Of a stretch of DNA of 64,000 bases, positions 11,729-23,948 are shown piece by piece. The stretch is from assembly GCA_950022295.1 (NCBI GenBank), contig OX465600.1:293925782-293989781 (forward strand). Direction: 5' to 3'. The position numbers and the translations under genes are program-made. This stretch comes from Bromus sterilis. Taxonomy: Eukaryota > Streptophyta > Magnoliopsida > Poales > Poaceae. Numbering within the stretch: position 1 is the first letter of the stretch; every line of letters begins with the position of its first letter. The notes beneath the pieces were generated by a model, which was given only the letters and a program-made list of their open reading frames with translations, made no database searches and was not told where the DNA came from.

Positions 11729-12498
11729 GAAATTACCCAAAATCCGTTGATCACCATGTCGGCTCTGGTGTGGCATTCGACCCCGTTGATGGTCGTCTCC
11801 GGCGGGGCCAGGGCAGCACAATAGTGCTCCCATTTGAGTCCAGGATGCGGAACCTCATCCGGTCTAGGCAATTGAACCAGCCCCGGGAAGTTCTCCCTGA
11901 CGAGCAAACCAAGGATGGAGTTGGGATTGCGGACACCATTGCCGTATATCCAACCCCCGCAGTATAAAAAGACAAAGCCATCAGATAGACATAAGTATAG
12001 AAGGTACCGGAAGAGAGTATAAGTGCACTTACGTCTCTCCATCAGGCGTAATCAACGAATTATGGGCGGGAGTCACCGGCACGGACGGGAGCCGTGTACC
12101 CCCACGCTGGTACACGGTGGTACCCTCAGCCACGTCCTCCTCATCCGTAGTGTCCAGCTCGGCAATAGCCTCCCCCTCAGGCGTGTGCTGCTCCAGCTGG
12201 TCCGGACAAGGACTCCAGGTCGTGCGGGTGGACGTAGCCTCCTCCTCCACCTCAGGCTGGTGGACCGGAGTGTCCGAGGAGGGATCCACCCTGCAATGCT
12301 CTGTTGAATCAGCCGGAGGTGGCAGCGAGGAAGCAGCAGCAGGTGTCCGTCTCCCTTTCCCGCGACCACCACCTGCTTTGCCTCTCCCGGTCTTCTTCCG
12401 ACCTGCTCTCCCCATGGGCACCTCATCATTAGAAGGAGGAGGCGAGGAAATACTCTCGAGCAAAGACCTCCGTAGAGCCAGAGGTGGGAGCGCATGAC
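11729..12498 (-). pseudogene. CACTA second gene, N-terminal exons
   Basis: The 12498-12033 exon encodes a basic Gly/Arg/Lys-rich stretch (GRAGRKKTGRGKAGGGRGKG) and then an acidic region ending RLPSVPVTPAHNSLITPDGE, and closes at a GAGAC/GTAAGT donor. The next exon (about 11961-11729) encodes NPNSILGLLVRENFPGLVQL and GLKWEHYCAALAPPETTING, both typical of the Ptta family. The acceptor before it reads CTGCGG, not CTGCAG, perhaps a damaged site. A Copia LTR cuts the exon at 11728, and an Athila element separates this part from its start codon at 31177-31175. Confidence 0.75.
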
Positions 12499-14043
12499 TG
12501 ATGGCGGAGAAGTTAATAGGTTTAGTTGGGTTGCCTTCCCTGTTAACCGCGCCAACCCCCACAAGTCTAGGGGATAAATTGTAGCTTTTCGATAAATAAG
12601 GATGTCGATCCCAACGAGGAGCAGAAGGTGTTGATAAGTGACACTGGATAAGGAAAGACTGCAAACACTCAAAGGTAAATATTTAGGGGTTTTTTGCTTT
12701 AAGCAACAGAAAAGTAAAAGACGGGCAAAGTAAACAGGGTAACTGAGGAGTAGCAAGTGGCCCAATCCTTTTACAAGGATAAGCCTAAGAACTGAACTTA
12801 TAAAGGCTAAAGCGTTCTCGAGAAAACACGGGAGAGATAGTCTAGTCACTTTCACCATACTCTGGCAAGTAATATGTATTGTGTGATAAGTATCGGTGGG
12901 TGGATCAATGCTAGTACACCTTCTAGACTAAGATAAGTGTACTCTTATGATTACACACCTTGCAAGCATCCGCAAATACAAGGTAGTAATTAAGGCATAA
13001 GCCTAACCACATCATTACGATCAAGGATCCATAACTCCCTTGTGCAAAAGTCTGCGAACTGGGGTTCAGGTTTCTGTCACTCCGGCAACCCACCATAAGC
13101 ATCCTTTGTGCACAATGTTTCCCTCTAGGCCCATTAAAGGTGAAGTGTTATGTGTTCGACTCACATAACACCACTAGATAAATAACAACAAAACTTAAGT
13201 ATCACACAACACATAATACTTCAACATCATATGACTACTAACAACTAGACTGCTCCCATGTTCTCAAGAACTAAAGTAACTACTCACAAGACATAAAAGA
13301 GATCATGATCAGAGGTGATAAATAGGTGATGAACAATCTGGACACAATAATATTTCTCCAACAAAACTCAATAGCATTCACCACAAAGTAGTAATCAACA
13401 CCAACAGAGTAGAGGGGATAGATAGTACGGATTACAACACAAGTTGCAATTGTGAGATGAGATTGGATGTAGATGGAGATGGTGCTGATGTTGGGGATGA
13501 TGTTGATGATGATCTCGATGATGCCCGTGACGATGATGATGATGATGGCGACGATCTCCCCTTCCGGGAGGTGATCTCCCCGGCGGAATCTCTCCGCCGG
13601 AGATTGGTTTTCTCCTCTGTAGGTTTCCGCACCGTGGCGGCGACGTCTCGCGAAAGCATCTCCTGTTTAGGGGTTTCTACCCCCAAGGGGTTATATAGGC
13701 GAAAGGGGGCACCGAGGGTGCCTGGCGCAGCCAGGAAGGGGGGTCGCACCAGGCACCCTTCTGGCTGCCTGGTGGGTCCCCTCACCTTCTCCTTCGGTGA
13801 CTCCCAGTCATTTGGCATAAAAATGCTCCCCGTAAAATTTCATCGTATTTGGACTTGATCTGCTTCAGCAACATGGTTTCCACTTCTTCACCGTTGAAAC
13901 CTGGTTCTGCTGTTTCGGCACCGGAAAGTTGTAAACTGTGGAAAATAAGCCAAAACAACATAAGGACAACACTTTAAAGTGGAAAATATCAATGAATAAG
14001 GTGAAATCACAATATAAAATAGTGATGCTTTTTGGACGTATCA
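12499..14043 (-). mobile_element. 3' LTR of the Athila-like element
   Basis: Starts TGATACGTCC at 14043 and ends CCATCA at 12499 on the minus strand. Near-identical to 29589-31132. A TATA motif (CTATATAACC on the minus strand) lies at about 13687-13697. A GAT/GAC-rich stretch (13480-13555) makes long but meaningless open frames on both strands. Confidence 0.9.
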
Positions 14044-14382
14044 ACTCCCCCAAGTTTACACCTCCCTTGTCCTCAAGAGATTACTGAGCTCGGTAAACCT
14101 ATCCACAAGTTTAGAGAGTGAAGTGTCGATAAAAAGAATACGAACAAGAAGCATCAAGATTCCTCACCAAACTTAAGCATCCTCAACAGCAACCTCAACT
14201 CATAAGGTCCTTATAAGAAGTAGTAACAATTATAACAAAGTAGGACCTGGAAAACTCATCAAATCATGACAAATATAGCCTTGGTCAAGGAACAACTAAT
14301 AGCTTTAATTTTGCTCTTTCTCTTTTGATTAAACAGTTGAAACTTTTGAAAGAACATGCTATTAGTCAAGAAGTGCACATGC
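14044..14382 (-). other. Polypurine tract and 3' noncoding part of the Athila-like element
   Basis: The minus strand has AACTTGGGGGAGT just before the LTR, the second-strand primer site. The rest has no gene. It continues beyond the Copia insertion at 22671. Confidence 0.7.
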
Positions 14383-16097
14383 TGTTGGATATGTGCCCTA
14401 GAGACAAATCAATAAAGATATTTGTCACATATCCGTTTTGTTCATAATACGTTTTATACTGTGCTATAACTGTATTACTTGGAAATACTAATACAGGTGT
14501 AGTATAAAACATGGTCCGTAGTTTAACTCGGGTAAACTATCTCATTGGGCAATTGATTGATCAAGCTTTCCTGATCATGGCGACACTTAAAGTCCATTGA
14601 CAATGAGGTCATATCATTAGGGGAATGATGTGATGGACGTACACCCACCTAAAGTATTGCAATGTGATCGAGTCACATAGTTCAGCGTTGCTATGACTTT
14701 GTAACGTATGGCTTAGTCCTTAGACCGCAATGATCATACGTAATTGTCATCTATGAGGAGACTTTGATTTGTATCCCACCGCCTGACTGAAATATGCTGG
14801 CTATAATAGTGCACTTTGGGTATTCCGAAATAGATGGTTGATGAGTATGTTGATAGATCAGAGCGGGATTTGTCAGTCCTTGTGACAGGACAGGTACTCT
14901 GGGCCCACTCGGTGATATTGCATCAATGGCTTGCAAGCAAGTGACTAGGTCACAAGAGATGCAATGATCATGGACGAGTAAACTTGTTTGTTGTGAACGA
15001 GATGTGAACACGGTATGTAGGATACCGACGATCAAACCTCGGACAAACAAAGTACCGCAGCACAAAGGGATTACGTCGTATCGTTAACGGTTTCCAAAAG
15101 CGATCGAAGCTCATTCGATGGAAGCGCAGGGGCTGTCAAGGATTGTAACCAGGTCCAACTGACTAGTCATTGGTCAATGAGAAGAGTCTCGACCATGTAT
15201 GCTGTTTCCCGGACCGTTAGGGTGTTACACTTAAGGGCAATCGATGCATAGGACAGTTACGGGATCAATCGGTGAAATAGGAGAAATCACCGGAATAGTT
15301 CCGGAGGAGGACGGAATGGTTTCCAGACATTTTGAATAGTTCAAAATAAAGTTTAATTGTTTTAATAATGTTTTTATTATTTAATTATCTGAATTAAATA
15401 TTTAAAACTTATTAAATAATTAAAAATAATGGAAAAAAGGCTATATGGGCCCTTGGGGCCCATTAGGGGAGGAGGGGGTTTCCCCCCTTGGGCTTGGCGC
15501 CAAGGGTGGGGCCCATCCCCCCCCTATGGTCGGCGCCCTCCCCCCCCTTGGGGGTTTAGTCCCACATGGGGGAGGGAAGAGGGATCACACCCCCCCTTGG
15601 CCTTTATATAGAGGGGTAGACCCCCCTTTTTCCATACACAAATAATCTCCTTCTTCTTCCTTCTCCATTTCCGGAAGTGGACTCCCCTTGTTAGGAGTCT
15701 GCACCAGGATTGGAGTTCTCCACCATAAGGCAGGCCGTCGCTCTGCCGGAGTCGGGATCCGTAGCCGTCTTTCTTCCGCTGCTCGCCTGGTTCGGAGCCT
15801 GGGAGGAACATCGATTGTACCGTACGTGTATAATCTCTTCGAGGCACTACACCTGTGGTGCTGCTTCGTCGCTGAAGGTTTACCGGGAGTCATTCTCGCC
15901 GGTGGTGGTCTTCTACACGACAGGGAGGTCGTAGATCAGAGTCTACGCCAACCACGTTCGCAAGAACGTTTCCCTCTTTCGTTCTTCAAAGGTATGAACA
16001 CCGATTCCCTCCGTTACTTTACATCGCCATAGCATAGATCTTGGGTTCGGGTACCGTAGGTGTGAAAAATTTGTGTTTTCTGCCCCGTATCCCAACA
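14383..16097 (+). mobile_element. 5' LTR of the Copia element
   Basis: Begins TGTTGGATATGTGCCC and ends ATCCCAACA. A TATA box (CTTTATATAGAG) lies at about 15601-15612 after a C-rich and G-rich stretch. The stretch includes a perfect inverted repeat ATGGGCCC/GGGCCCAT with a 3-base loop near 15445-15463. The promoter in this LTR would drive the Gag-Pol transcript. Confidence 0.9.
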
Positions 16098-16098
16098 G

Positions 16099-16111
16099 TG
16101 GTATCATGAGC
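16099..16111 (+). promoter_or_regulatory. Primer binding site with one extra base
   Basis: Reads TGGTATCATGAGC one base after the LTR. The standard initiator tRNA-Met site is TGGTATCAGAGC; here an extra T splits it. It would leave a bulge in the primer duplex. Confidence 0.75.
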
Positions 16112-17060
16112 TAGCTATGCGTAGATGTATTGTACGGATAGAACACATCTAGGATGTGGGCATCGAATCTTCATTCGTTACCCTCCCACGTGTACTCATT
16201 TAGCATTGCGGAAATGTTTATGAAGCGGCCCCCGACCGACGTTACGCGTTTACGCGAGACTGGTTCCACGCTTGACATATGGCTTGTACCATATAAAGTG
16301 GCTGGGGGGGTGCCTGTCTCTCTGCATTAGCGATGCGAATATGTTTTCAACGGAGGGCCCCGACAGGGGTGTAATAGAGACGATTGGGGATCGGTGTTGT
16401 GGCATGTTTTCGCAGGATAGAAATCGGTTCTCTCTCTCGAAACCCCTAGCAGCCACGTAAAACTTGCATAAGCTAAAGTAGAAAGGCGTTTGACTTTTCT
16501 TTGCATGAAGGGGGATCATAGCTTATATGATTTAAAGTTTTACATCCTGTTTTGCTAATATACTTGATATAACGACGGTAGCATTATAGGATGATCTCTC
16601 ACTAAAACCAACACAGTGTCCTTACCCTAGTGAGCACCACCTGGAAAGTTCTACATTATGGAGGCATCACGTGTCACACGGGTGTCAAACATTTTTTCGT
16701 TCACAAGAGGTGGGTGTAGCAAGCTTGGCATATGTATATGATATGGCCTTGCATGACACAACAACAAATCACATAGGGTGTGATGGCGAGCCTGGCATAT
16801 GTATATGATATGGCCTCGGGACACAAGAGACCGAAAGGTCGAGCATGAGTCACATAGATGATGTGATTGGCATGATGGCATACCTTGAACACATACTGAT
16901 GGCCGTGACGATCGGGGGAGGTATGGTGTTCTAGGATCGTGTAATCACTTAGCAAAATTGAGAGATGTTTTCCTAAGTGGGAGTTTTAGAATTAATTGTA
17001 ATTGAACTCCACATTATGAACAAAAGTCTAAATATGTATCTTTGTGAATCAACCTTGTAG
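16112..17060 (+). other. Untranslated leader of the Copia element
   Basis: About 950 bp between the primer binding site and the Gag start codon, without an open frame of note. GGCATATGTATATGATATGG occurs twice (about 16727 and 16794), a short direct repeat. The packaging and dimerisation signals of the element are expected here but cannot be recognised by sequence alone. Confidence 0.6.
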
Positions 17061-20000
17061 ATGACAGCACCACGCCCCTCGTTCAACTTAGGATCATTCC
17101 TAGAGAAAGACAAACTGAAAACTAATGGGTCAAACTACACCTCCTGGTTCCGCACCCTGAGGATTCTCCTCGTTCCCCTCAAAATGTCCTATGTACTTGA
17201 GACTGCATTAGGAGATGCACCAGCAACTACCGCTACTCCGGCTGAGAAGAAAGTCTATCTCATTAAGTCGGATGATTTCTCCCTTGTCAAGAAGGGTATG
17301 CTCCATGCCATGGAGGCTGAACTGCAGAAACGGTTCGAGAGCTTCAGTGCTTATGAGATAGTCACTGACCTCAAGACCGTCTTTGCACCTCAAGCCAAGG
17401 TTGAGAGAAATGAAGTTTGTGAAGCTTTCTTCTCTGCAAAGATGGAAGAGCACACCAGCATGACTGAGCACGTAGTCAAAATGTCTGACTACGTTCAACG
17501 CCTAAATGATCTAGAATTTAAGATTCCAGATGAAGTGGCGATTGATAGGGTGTTGCGGTCGCTACCCCCTAGCTATGAGAGTTTTGTGTTGAAGTACAAC
17601 ATGCAAGGAATGGTTGAGACCCTTTCTGAATTGTTCACAATACTCAAAATTGCTGAGATGGAAATCAAGAAGGAGCACAGCTGCACCAAGTACCTAGAAG
17701 ATAAGAAGGCCGGCAAGGTTGCCGGAAGAGACATGGATATATGTGATATACATGTTATTGATGTTTTCCTGACAAGTGCTCGGAGCAACGTCTGGATATT
17801 TGATACCGGATCAGTTGCTCACATCTGCAACTCCCAGGAGGGGATGCAGAATAAACGACTCTTGCGGAAGGATGAAGTGACGACGCGCGTTGGGAACGGT
17901 GCCAAGGTTGAAGTAATGTCAATTGGCACGCTTCGTCTTAGTCTCCCTTCGGGATTGATTCTTGCCTTGAATAATTGCTATTATGTACCCGCGTTGAGTA
18001 TGAACATTGTGAGTGGCTCTTGCTTGATGCGAGACCAGTATTCTTTTAAATCCGAAACAACTGGTTGTTCGATTTATAAGAATAATGTCTTCTATGTTCA
18101 TGCACCGGTGCGTAATGGTTTATTCTTAATGGATCTCGAATATCATGACTCCCACATCAATAACGTAGAGGCCAAAAGATTAAAGCCTAGTAACGAAGAA
18201 CACATGACGATGTGGCATTGTCGACTTGGTCATATTGGTGTAAAGCGCATGGAGGAACTCCATAAAGATGGACTTCTGGAGTCATTGGATTTTGGATCCC
18301 TTGACACATGTGAACCATGCCTAATGGGCAAAATGACAAGGACTCCATTCAATGGAACAATGGAGCGCGCGGAGGACTTATTAGGGATCATACATACTGA
18401 TGTATGCGGACCAATGAATCTCACCGCACGCAATGGTTTTCGTTACTTCGTGACCTTCACGGATGACTTAAGTAGATACGGGTATATCTATTTAATGAAA
18501 CACAAGTCTGAAACCTTTGAAAAGTTCAAAGAATTTCAGAGTGAGGTCGAGAATCAACTCGGAAAGAAAATCAAGCACCTTCGATCTGATCGAGGAGGTG
18601 AGTATTTGAGTCACGAGTTTGGCACTCATCTTAAGACTTGTGGTATTGTACCACAACTTACGCCAGCTGGAACACCTCAGCGAAACGGTGTGTCTGAGCG
18701 ATGTAATCGAACACTATTGGATAGTGTACGGTCAATTATGTCTCATACCGACTTACCTACATCATTCTGGGGGTATGCATTAGAAACTGCCGCTTACGTT
18801 CTTAATAGGGTACCATCCAAATCCGTAGAGACAACGCCAATTGAGAAATGGTGTGGCAAGAAGCCAAAGTTGTCTCACCTGAAGATGTGGGGTTGTGAGG
18901 CTTATGTTAGGAAACTTCAGCCTGACAAACTCGAATCTAAGGCGGAGAAATGCATCTTTGTAGGATATCCAAAGGAAACTGTTGGATACACCTTCTACAA
19001 CCATTCTGAGGGCAAAACGTTTGTCGCTAAGACTGGACACTTTCTTGAGAAAGAGTTTCTCTCGAAAGAATTGAGTGGGAGGAAAATAGACCTCGATGAA
19101 GTGACTGACCAATCACTCCAAATGGAAGAACCGGCAACAGAAATTGTTCTGGAACCTTCTTCCACAGTGGGAGCTGAAGAGAATGGCCAGGAAGACATTC
19201 ATAACGATCATGACATACATGATGATCATGATGAGAATGAAGAGGAACCTATTTTGCCCCGTAGGTCATCAAGAGTCCGTCAACCTACCGAGTTTTACGG
19301 ACAGCTTGTGAATGCAATCTCGGCTGATGAGTCGGATGAGCCTACGAATTACAATGAAGCAATGGAGGGACCCGAGTCCGAGAAATGGCTAGAAGCCATG
19401 AAATCCGAAATAGACTCCATGTATACCAACAAAGTTTGGACTTTGGTGGATATTCCCGAGGACCGCAAGGCCGTCGAGAATAAATGGATTTTCAAGAAAA
19501 AGACTGACACAGACGGAAACGTATCTGTCTACAAAGCTCGACTTGTCGCGAAGGGGTTCCGACAAATTCAAGGAGTTGACTACGAGGAGACGTTCTCTCC
19601 TGTAGCGATGATAAAGTCTATTCGGATCCTACTAGCAATAGCTGCCTATCATGATTACGAGATATGGCAGATGGATGTGAAAACTGCGTTCCTTAATGGC
19701 AACATTGAGGAAGAGTTGTATATGATGCAACCAGAGGGGTTTATCGATCCAAGGAATGCTGGTAAGGTATGCAAGCTTCAACGGTCCATCTATCGGTTGA
19801 AGCAAGCATCTCGGAGCTGGAATCTTCGATTTGATGAGGTCATTAAAGCTTTTGGATTTGTCCAAAACGTCGAAGAGTTCTGCGTCTATAAGAAACTGAG
19901 TGGGAGCTCTGTAGCATTCCTTGTGTTATATGTAGATGACATATTACTAATAGGGAACGATAAGAAATTCTTAGAGGGAGTAAAGGAATATCTGAATGGA

Positions 20001-20921
20001 CAATTTTCCATGAAGGACCTAGGTGAAGCTGCGTACATATTGGGGATTAAGATCTATAGAGATAGACCTAATCGACGGTTGGCCTTGAGTCAGAACACTT
20101 ATATTGACAAGATATTGAAAAGGTTCAGTATGGATAACTCCAAGAGAGGCCTCTTGCCAGTTATAAAAGGTGTCAAATTGAGCGTGACTCAATGCCCAAC
20201 CACAGCAAAAGAGAAGGAGGAAATGTCCTCAAAGCCCTATGCCTCAGCCATAGGTTCTCTCATGTATGCTATGTTATGTACCAGACCGGATTTAGCGCTG
20301 GCCATTAGTATGACTAATCGCTACCAGAGTAACCCGGGAATGGCTCACTGGACAGCAGTAAAGAACATCCTTAAGTACTTGAGAAGAACCAAGGATCTCT
20401 TTCTCGTTTATGGAGGAGTTGATGAGGAGCTCACCGTAAAGGGTTACGTTGACGCAAGCCTCGGCTCAGATCTAGATGACTCGAAATCCCAGACGGGATA
20501 TGTTTTCATGTTGAACGGTGGCGCGATTAGCTGGAGGAGCGGCAAACAGTCAGTCGTCGCTCAATCTTCAATGGAGTCGGAGTATATTGCCGCTTGCGAA
20601 GCGTCAAACGAGGCGCTGTGGCTGAAGAAGTTCGTGATCGAGCTTGGCGTCTTTCCCAGTTGCACTGACCCCGTGGGGATCTTCTGCGACAACACAGGTA
20701 CCATTGCTAACGCGAAGGAGCCAAGAACTCACTCTACAGCCAAGCACATCCTCCGAAAGTTCCATGTGACGCGAGACTACGTCAGGGATGGACACACTAG
20801 GATTCACAAGATACATACGGATCTGAACGCAGCAGACCCAATGACTAAACCTCTTCCACAGGGCAAGTTTGAAGAACACCGAGAGACCATTGGTGTTAGA
20901 TACATACCTGATGTATACTAG
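17061..20921 (+). CDS. Copia Gag-Pol polyprotein, intact frame, zinc knuckle lost
   Basis: One uninterrupted 1286-residue frame. The Gag part (UBN2-type) covers about residues 1-215. The protease has FDTGS at about 246. The gag-pre-integrase zinc region has WHCRLGH at 384 and CEPC. The integrase core has its three acidic residues at HTD (446), RSDRGGEY (510) and GVSERCNR (545). Reverse transcriptase has the YVDD box at about 957, and RNase H has YVDAS (1130) and FCDNTG (1209). This is the Copia order PR-INT-RT-RH. The CCHC zinc knuckle normally lying between Gag and protease in BARE/Angela relatives is absent: the sequence passes from IKKEHS straight to CTKYLEDKKAGK, consistent with an in-frame deletion of about 60 codons. 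Its Gag may therefore package RNA poorly. Confidence 0.93.
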   Translation: MTAPRPSFNLGSFLEKDKLKTNGSNYTSWFRTLRILLVPLKMSYVLETALGDAPATTATPAEKKVYLIKSDDFSLVKKGMLHAMEAELQKRFESFSAYEIVTDLKTVFAPQAKVERNEVCEAFFSAKMEEHTSMTEHVVKMSDYVQRLNDLEFKIPDEVAIDRVLRSLPPSYESFVLKYNMQGMVETLSELFTILKIAEMEIKKEHSCTKYLEDKKAGKVAGRDMDICDIHVIDVFLTSARSNVWIFDTGSVAHICNSQEGMQNKRLLRKDEVTTRVGNGAKVEVMSIGTLRLSLPSGLILALNNCYYVPALSMNIVSGSCLMRDQYSFKSETTGCSIYKNNVFYVHAPVRNGLFLMDLEYHDSHINNVEAKRLKPSNEEHMTMWHCRLGHIGVKRMEELHKDGLLESLDFGSLDTCEPCLMGKMTRTPFNGTMERAEDLLGIIHTDVCGPMNLTARNGFRYFVTFTDDLSRYGYIYLMKHKSETFEKFKEFQSEVENQLGKKIKHLRSDRGGEYLSHEFGTHLKTCGIVPQLTPAGTPQRNGVSERCNRTLLDSVRSIMSHTDLPTSFWGYALETAAYVLNRVPSKSVETTPIEKWCGKKPKLSHLKMWGCEAYVRKLQPDKLESKAEKCIFVGYPKETVGYTFYNHSEGKTFVAKTGHFLEKEFLSKELSGRKIDLDEVTDQSLQMEEPATEIVLEPSSTVGAEENGQEDIHNDHDIHDDHDENEEEPILPRRSSRVRQPTEFYGQLVNAISADESDEPTNYNEAMEGPESEKWLEAMKSEIDSMYTNKVWTLVDIPEDRKAVENKWIFKKKTDTDGNVSVYKARLVAKGFRQIQGVDYEETFSPVAMIKSIRILLAIAAYHDYEIWQMDVKTAFLNGNIEEELYMMQPEGFIDPRNAGKVCKLQRSIYRLKQASRSWNLRFDEVIKAFGFVQNVEEFCVYKKLSGSSVAFLVLYVDDILLIGNDKKFLEGVKEYLNGQFSMKDLGEAAYILGIKIYRDRPNRRLALSQNTYIDKILKRFSMDNSKRGLLPVIKGVKLSVTQCPTTAKEKEEMSSKPYASAIGSLMYAMLCTRPDLALAISMTNRYQSNPGMAHWTAVKNILKYLRRTKDLFLVYGGVDEELTVKGYVDASLGSDLDDSKSQTGYVFMLNGGAISWRSGKQSVVAQSSMESEYIAACEASNEALWLKKFVIELGVFPSCTDPVGIFCDNTGTIANAKEPRTHSTAKHILRKFHVTRDYVRDGHTRIHKIHTDLNAADPMTKPLPQGKFEEHRETIGVRYIPDVY

Positions 20922-20952
20922 TGTAATTTGTACTCTAGTGCAAGTGGGAGAC

Positions 20953-22665
20953 TGTTGGATATGTGCCCTAGAGACAAATTAATAAAGATATTTGTCACAT
21001 ATCCGTTTTGTTCATAATACGTTTTATACTGTGCTATAACTGTATTACTTGGAAATACTAATACAGGTGTAGTATAAAACATGGTCCGTAGTTTAACTCG
21101 GGTAAACTATCTCATTGGGCAATTGATTGATCAAGCTTTCCTGATCATGGCGACACTTAAAGTCCATTGACAATGAGGTCATATCATTAGGGGAATGATG
21201 TGATGGACGTACACCCACCTAAAGTATTGCAATGTGATCGAGTCACATAGTTCAGCGTTGCTATGACTTTGTAACGTATGGCTTAGTCCTTAGACCGCAA
21301 TGATCATACGTAATTGTCATCTATGAGGGGACTTTGATTTGTATCCCACCGCCTGACTGAAATATGCTGGCTATAACAGTGCACTTTGGGTATTCCGAAA
21401 TAGATGGTTGATGAGTATGTTGATAGATCAGAGCGGGATTTGTCAGTCCTTGTGACAGGACAGGTACTCTGGGCCCACTCGGTGATATTGCATCAATGGC
21501 TTGCAAGCAAGTGACTAGGTCACAAGAGATGCAATGATCATGGACGAGTAAACTTGTTTGTTGTGAACGAGATGTGAACACGGTATGTAGGATACCGACG
21601 ATCAAACCTCGGACAAACAAAGTACCGCAACACAAAGGGATTACGTCGTATCGTTAACGGTTTCCAAAAGCGATCGAAGCTCATTCGATGGAAGCGCAGG
21701 GGCTGTCAAGGATTGTAACCAGGTCCAACTGACTAGTCATTGGTCAATGAGAAGAGTCTCGACCATGTATGCTGTTTCCCGGACCGTTAGGGTGTTACAC
21801 TTAAGGGCAATCGATGCATAGGACAGTTACGGGATCAATCGGTGAAATAGGAGAAATCACCGGAATAGTTCCGGAGGAGGACGGAATGGTTTCCGGACAT
21901 TTTGAATAGTTCAAAATAAAGTTTAATTGTTTTAATAATGTTTTTATTATTTAATTATCTGAATTAAATATTTAAAACTTATTAAATAATTAAAAATAAT
22001 GGAAAAAGGCTATATGGGCCCTTGGGGCCCATTAGGGGAGGAGGGGGTTTCCCCCCTTGGGCTTGGCGCCAAGGGTGGGGCCCATCCCCCCCCTATGGCC
22101 GGCGCCCTCCCCCCCTTGGGGGTTTAGTCCCACATGGGGGAGGGAAGAGGGATCACACCCCCCCTTGGCCTTTATATAGAGGGGTAGACCCCCCTTTTTC
22201 CATACACAAATAATCTCCTTCTTCTTCCTTCTCCATTTCCGGAAGTGGACTCCCCTTGTTAGGAGTCTGCACCAGGATTGGAGTTCTCCACCATAAGGCA
22301 GGCCGTCGCTCTGCCGGAGTCGGGATCCGTAGCCGTCTTTCTTCCGCTGCTCGCCTGGTTCGGAGCCTGGGAGGAACATCGATTGTACCGTACGTGTATA
22401 ATCTCTTCGAGGCACTACACCTGTGGTGCTGCTTCGTCGCTGGAGGTTTACCGGGAGTCATTCTCGCCGGTGGTGGTCTTCTACACGACAGGGAGGTCGT
22501 AGATCAGAGTCTACGCCAACCACGTTCGCAAGAACGTTTCCCTCTTTTGGTCTTCAAAGGTATGAACACCGATTCCCTCCGTTACTTTACATCGCCATAG
22601 CATAGATCTTGGGTTCGGGTACCGTAGGTGTGAAAAATTTGTGTTTTCTGCCCCGTATCCCAACA
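20953..22665 (+). mobile_element. 3' LTR of the Copia element
   Basis: 1713 bp, nearly identical to 14383-16097. The visible differences include C/T at 14420/20990 and length changes in C and A runs. It follows the purine-rich AAGTGGGAG. Its TATA box lies at about 22169-22180 and could read out into the Athila remnant. Confidence 0.9.
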
Positions 22666-22670
22666 CATGC

Positions 22671-23948
22671 CAACACAAAGGAAGATGTCTACTAAGCATA
22701 AGCTTTTGCAAACAACTTACTTATCAAAAGATAATGTCAACGAAGATGTGACATGCTAGATCTCAATGCAACTTTATATGCAAGCATCTTGATTAACACC
22801 AAGTGTCTGCTCTCTCTCTTTAGAAAGGAAGGAAGAAGGAAGGACTGACTCAGCACAAAATAAAGATAAACCCCGTGCAAAAGGGTAAGCAGGGAAAACT
22901 CATGTGCCATCTATAGATCAAACAGAATAAAAACAAGCTTTTGGGAGGTGCATGATCCGTCAACGAATGCTGATAGATAACTCACTCACTTCATGATTTG
23001 GGCAAGTTTCGAGGAACGGCTCCCATGTGGGGACGATCACATCCCCTTGGATTCCTTTGTTTATCACTCGAAAAAGGGCGAAGGAACTTGTGTGTTTAGT
23101 ATTTATCTTTTACGAGCTGGGCACTCATGCCAGTCACTTCTCGTATTAGGGGTTTGCAGATTAGACATGCAATCCCAACATAAAACTTGTCCAAATTAAG
23201 AAGATCATGGGTTACCCACCACTTCCTCATGAGCTGAATCAGTGGCACAAAACAGAAGATTTTGAACATCTAAAGATAGCACATAAATTATATACTTTAG
23301 GAGTGGTAGTGGAATACCACAAGTAGGTAGGTATGGTGGACTCAAGTGGAAGATGTTGGTTTCAGGGTATGGAAGTACAAGCAGAATTCCGCTTGGTACA
23401 GAGTTTTGGCTAGCAAGGCTTTGATAGAGCAGACAAATGATGACAACTTAGATGCAAGCAGTACAAAGCATAAAAATTAAGACTAACATGAAACATCAAG
23501 TTGTCTTCCTTGTCAACATAACACTTCAACCATAATAACACAAAGGTTTTGGCTATGTCGCTACTTTGAGAAAAACATGCTTGTTGTTATGACCAAAGCT
23601 ATACTTGCCAAGATTAAATAAAGTTTTCGAAGCCATTCCTGATATAAGGTCAAAACTCCCCATAAGAATCATCTCATGATGTCGATTGCGTGAAGAGAAT
23701 ACCAAGTGTAGCGAAGAAACCAATAAACTTCTCATTAATATTCCTTCATAGACGACTCCGAACTCACTGATACAAAGCTCTCCACAAAAGGAGTGATAGA
23801 CCTCAAAGCAACACCTATTTCATAAAGTGACCTCCCTAAACATGATAAGACTCTACTTGACTCCTAAAGACAAAGACAAAAGATAAAAGATACCAGGCAC
23901 TCCCCCAGGCTTGGAACAAGCCAAGGGGATGCCATTACCCAAGGAGTT
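22671..23948 (-). other. 3' noncoding part of the Athila-like element, right of the Copia insertion
   Basis: About 1.3 kb with no supported gene on either strand. It is the continuation of 14044-14382. Confidence 0.6.

Larger units (their letters stand above)
14383..22665 (+). mobile_element. Young BARE/Angela-like Copia retrotransposon
   Basis: An 8283-bp element with TG...CA LTRs (14383-16097 and 20953-22665), a primer binding site, a single 1286-codon Gag-Pol frame and a polypurine tract (AAGTGGGAG at 20942-20950). Target duplication CATGC is seen at 14378-14382 and 22666-22670. The LTRs differ at only about ten places by eye, so the insertion is recent. It sits in the 3' noncoding region of the Athila-like element, the innermost level of the nest. 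Confidence 0.93.

Noticed and set aside
13432..13858. Overlapping 128- and 133-codon frames on both strands, repeated at 30521-30947
   Set aside because: They lie in the Athila LTR pair and come from a GAT/GAC-rich stretch. Being present in both LTRs explains their conservation.
15524..16032. Frames of 102-114 codons in the Copia LTR, repeated at 22032-22600
   Set aside because: They are kept only because the two LTRs are recent copies. They span the promoter and leader and have no coding features.
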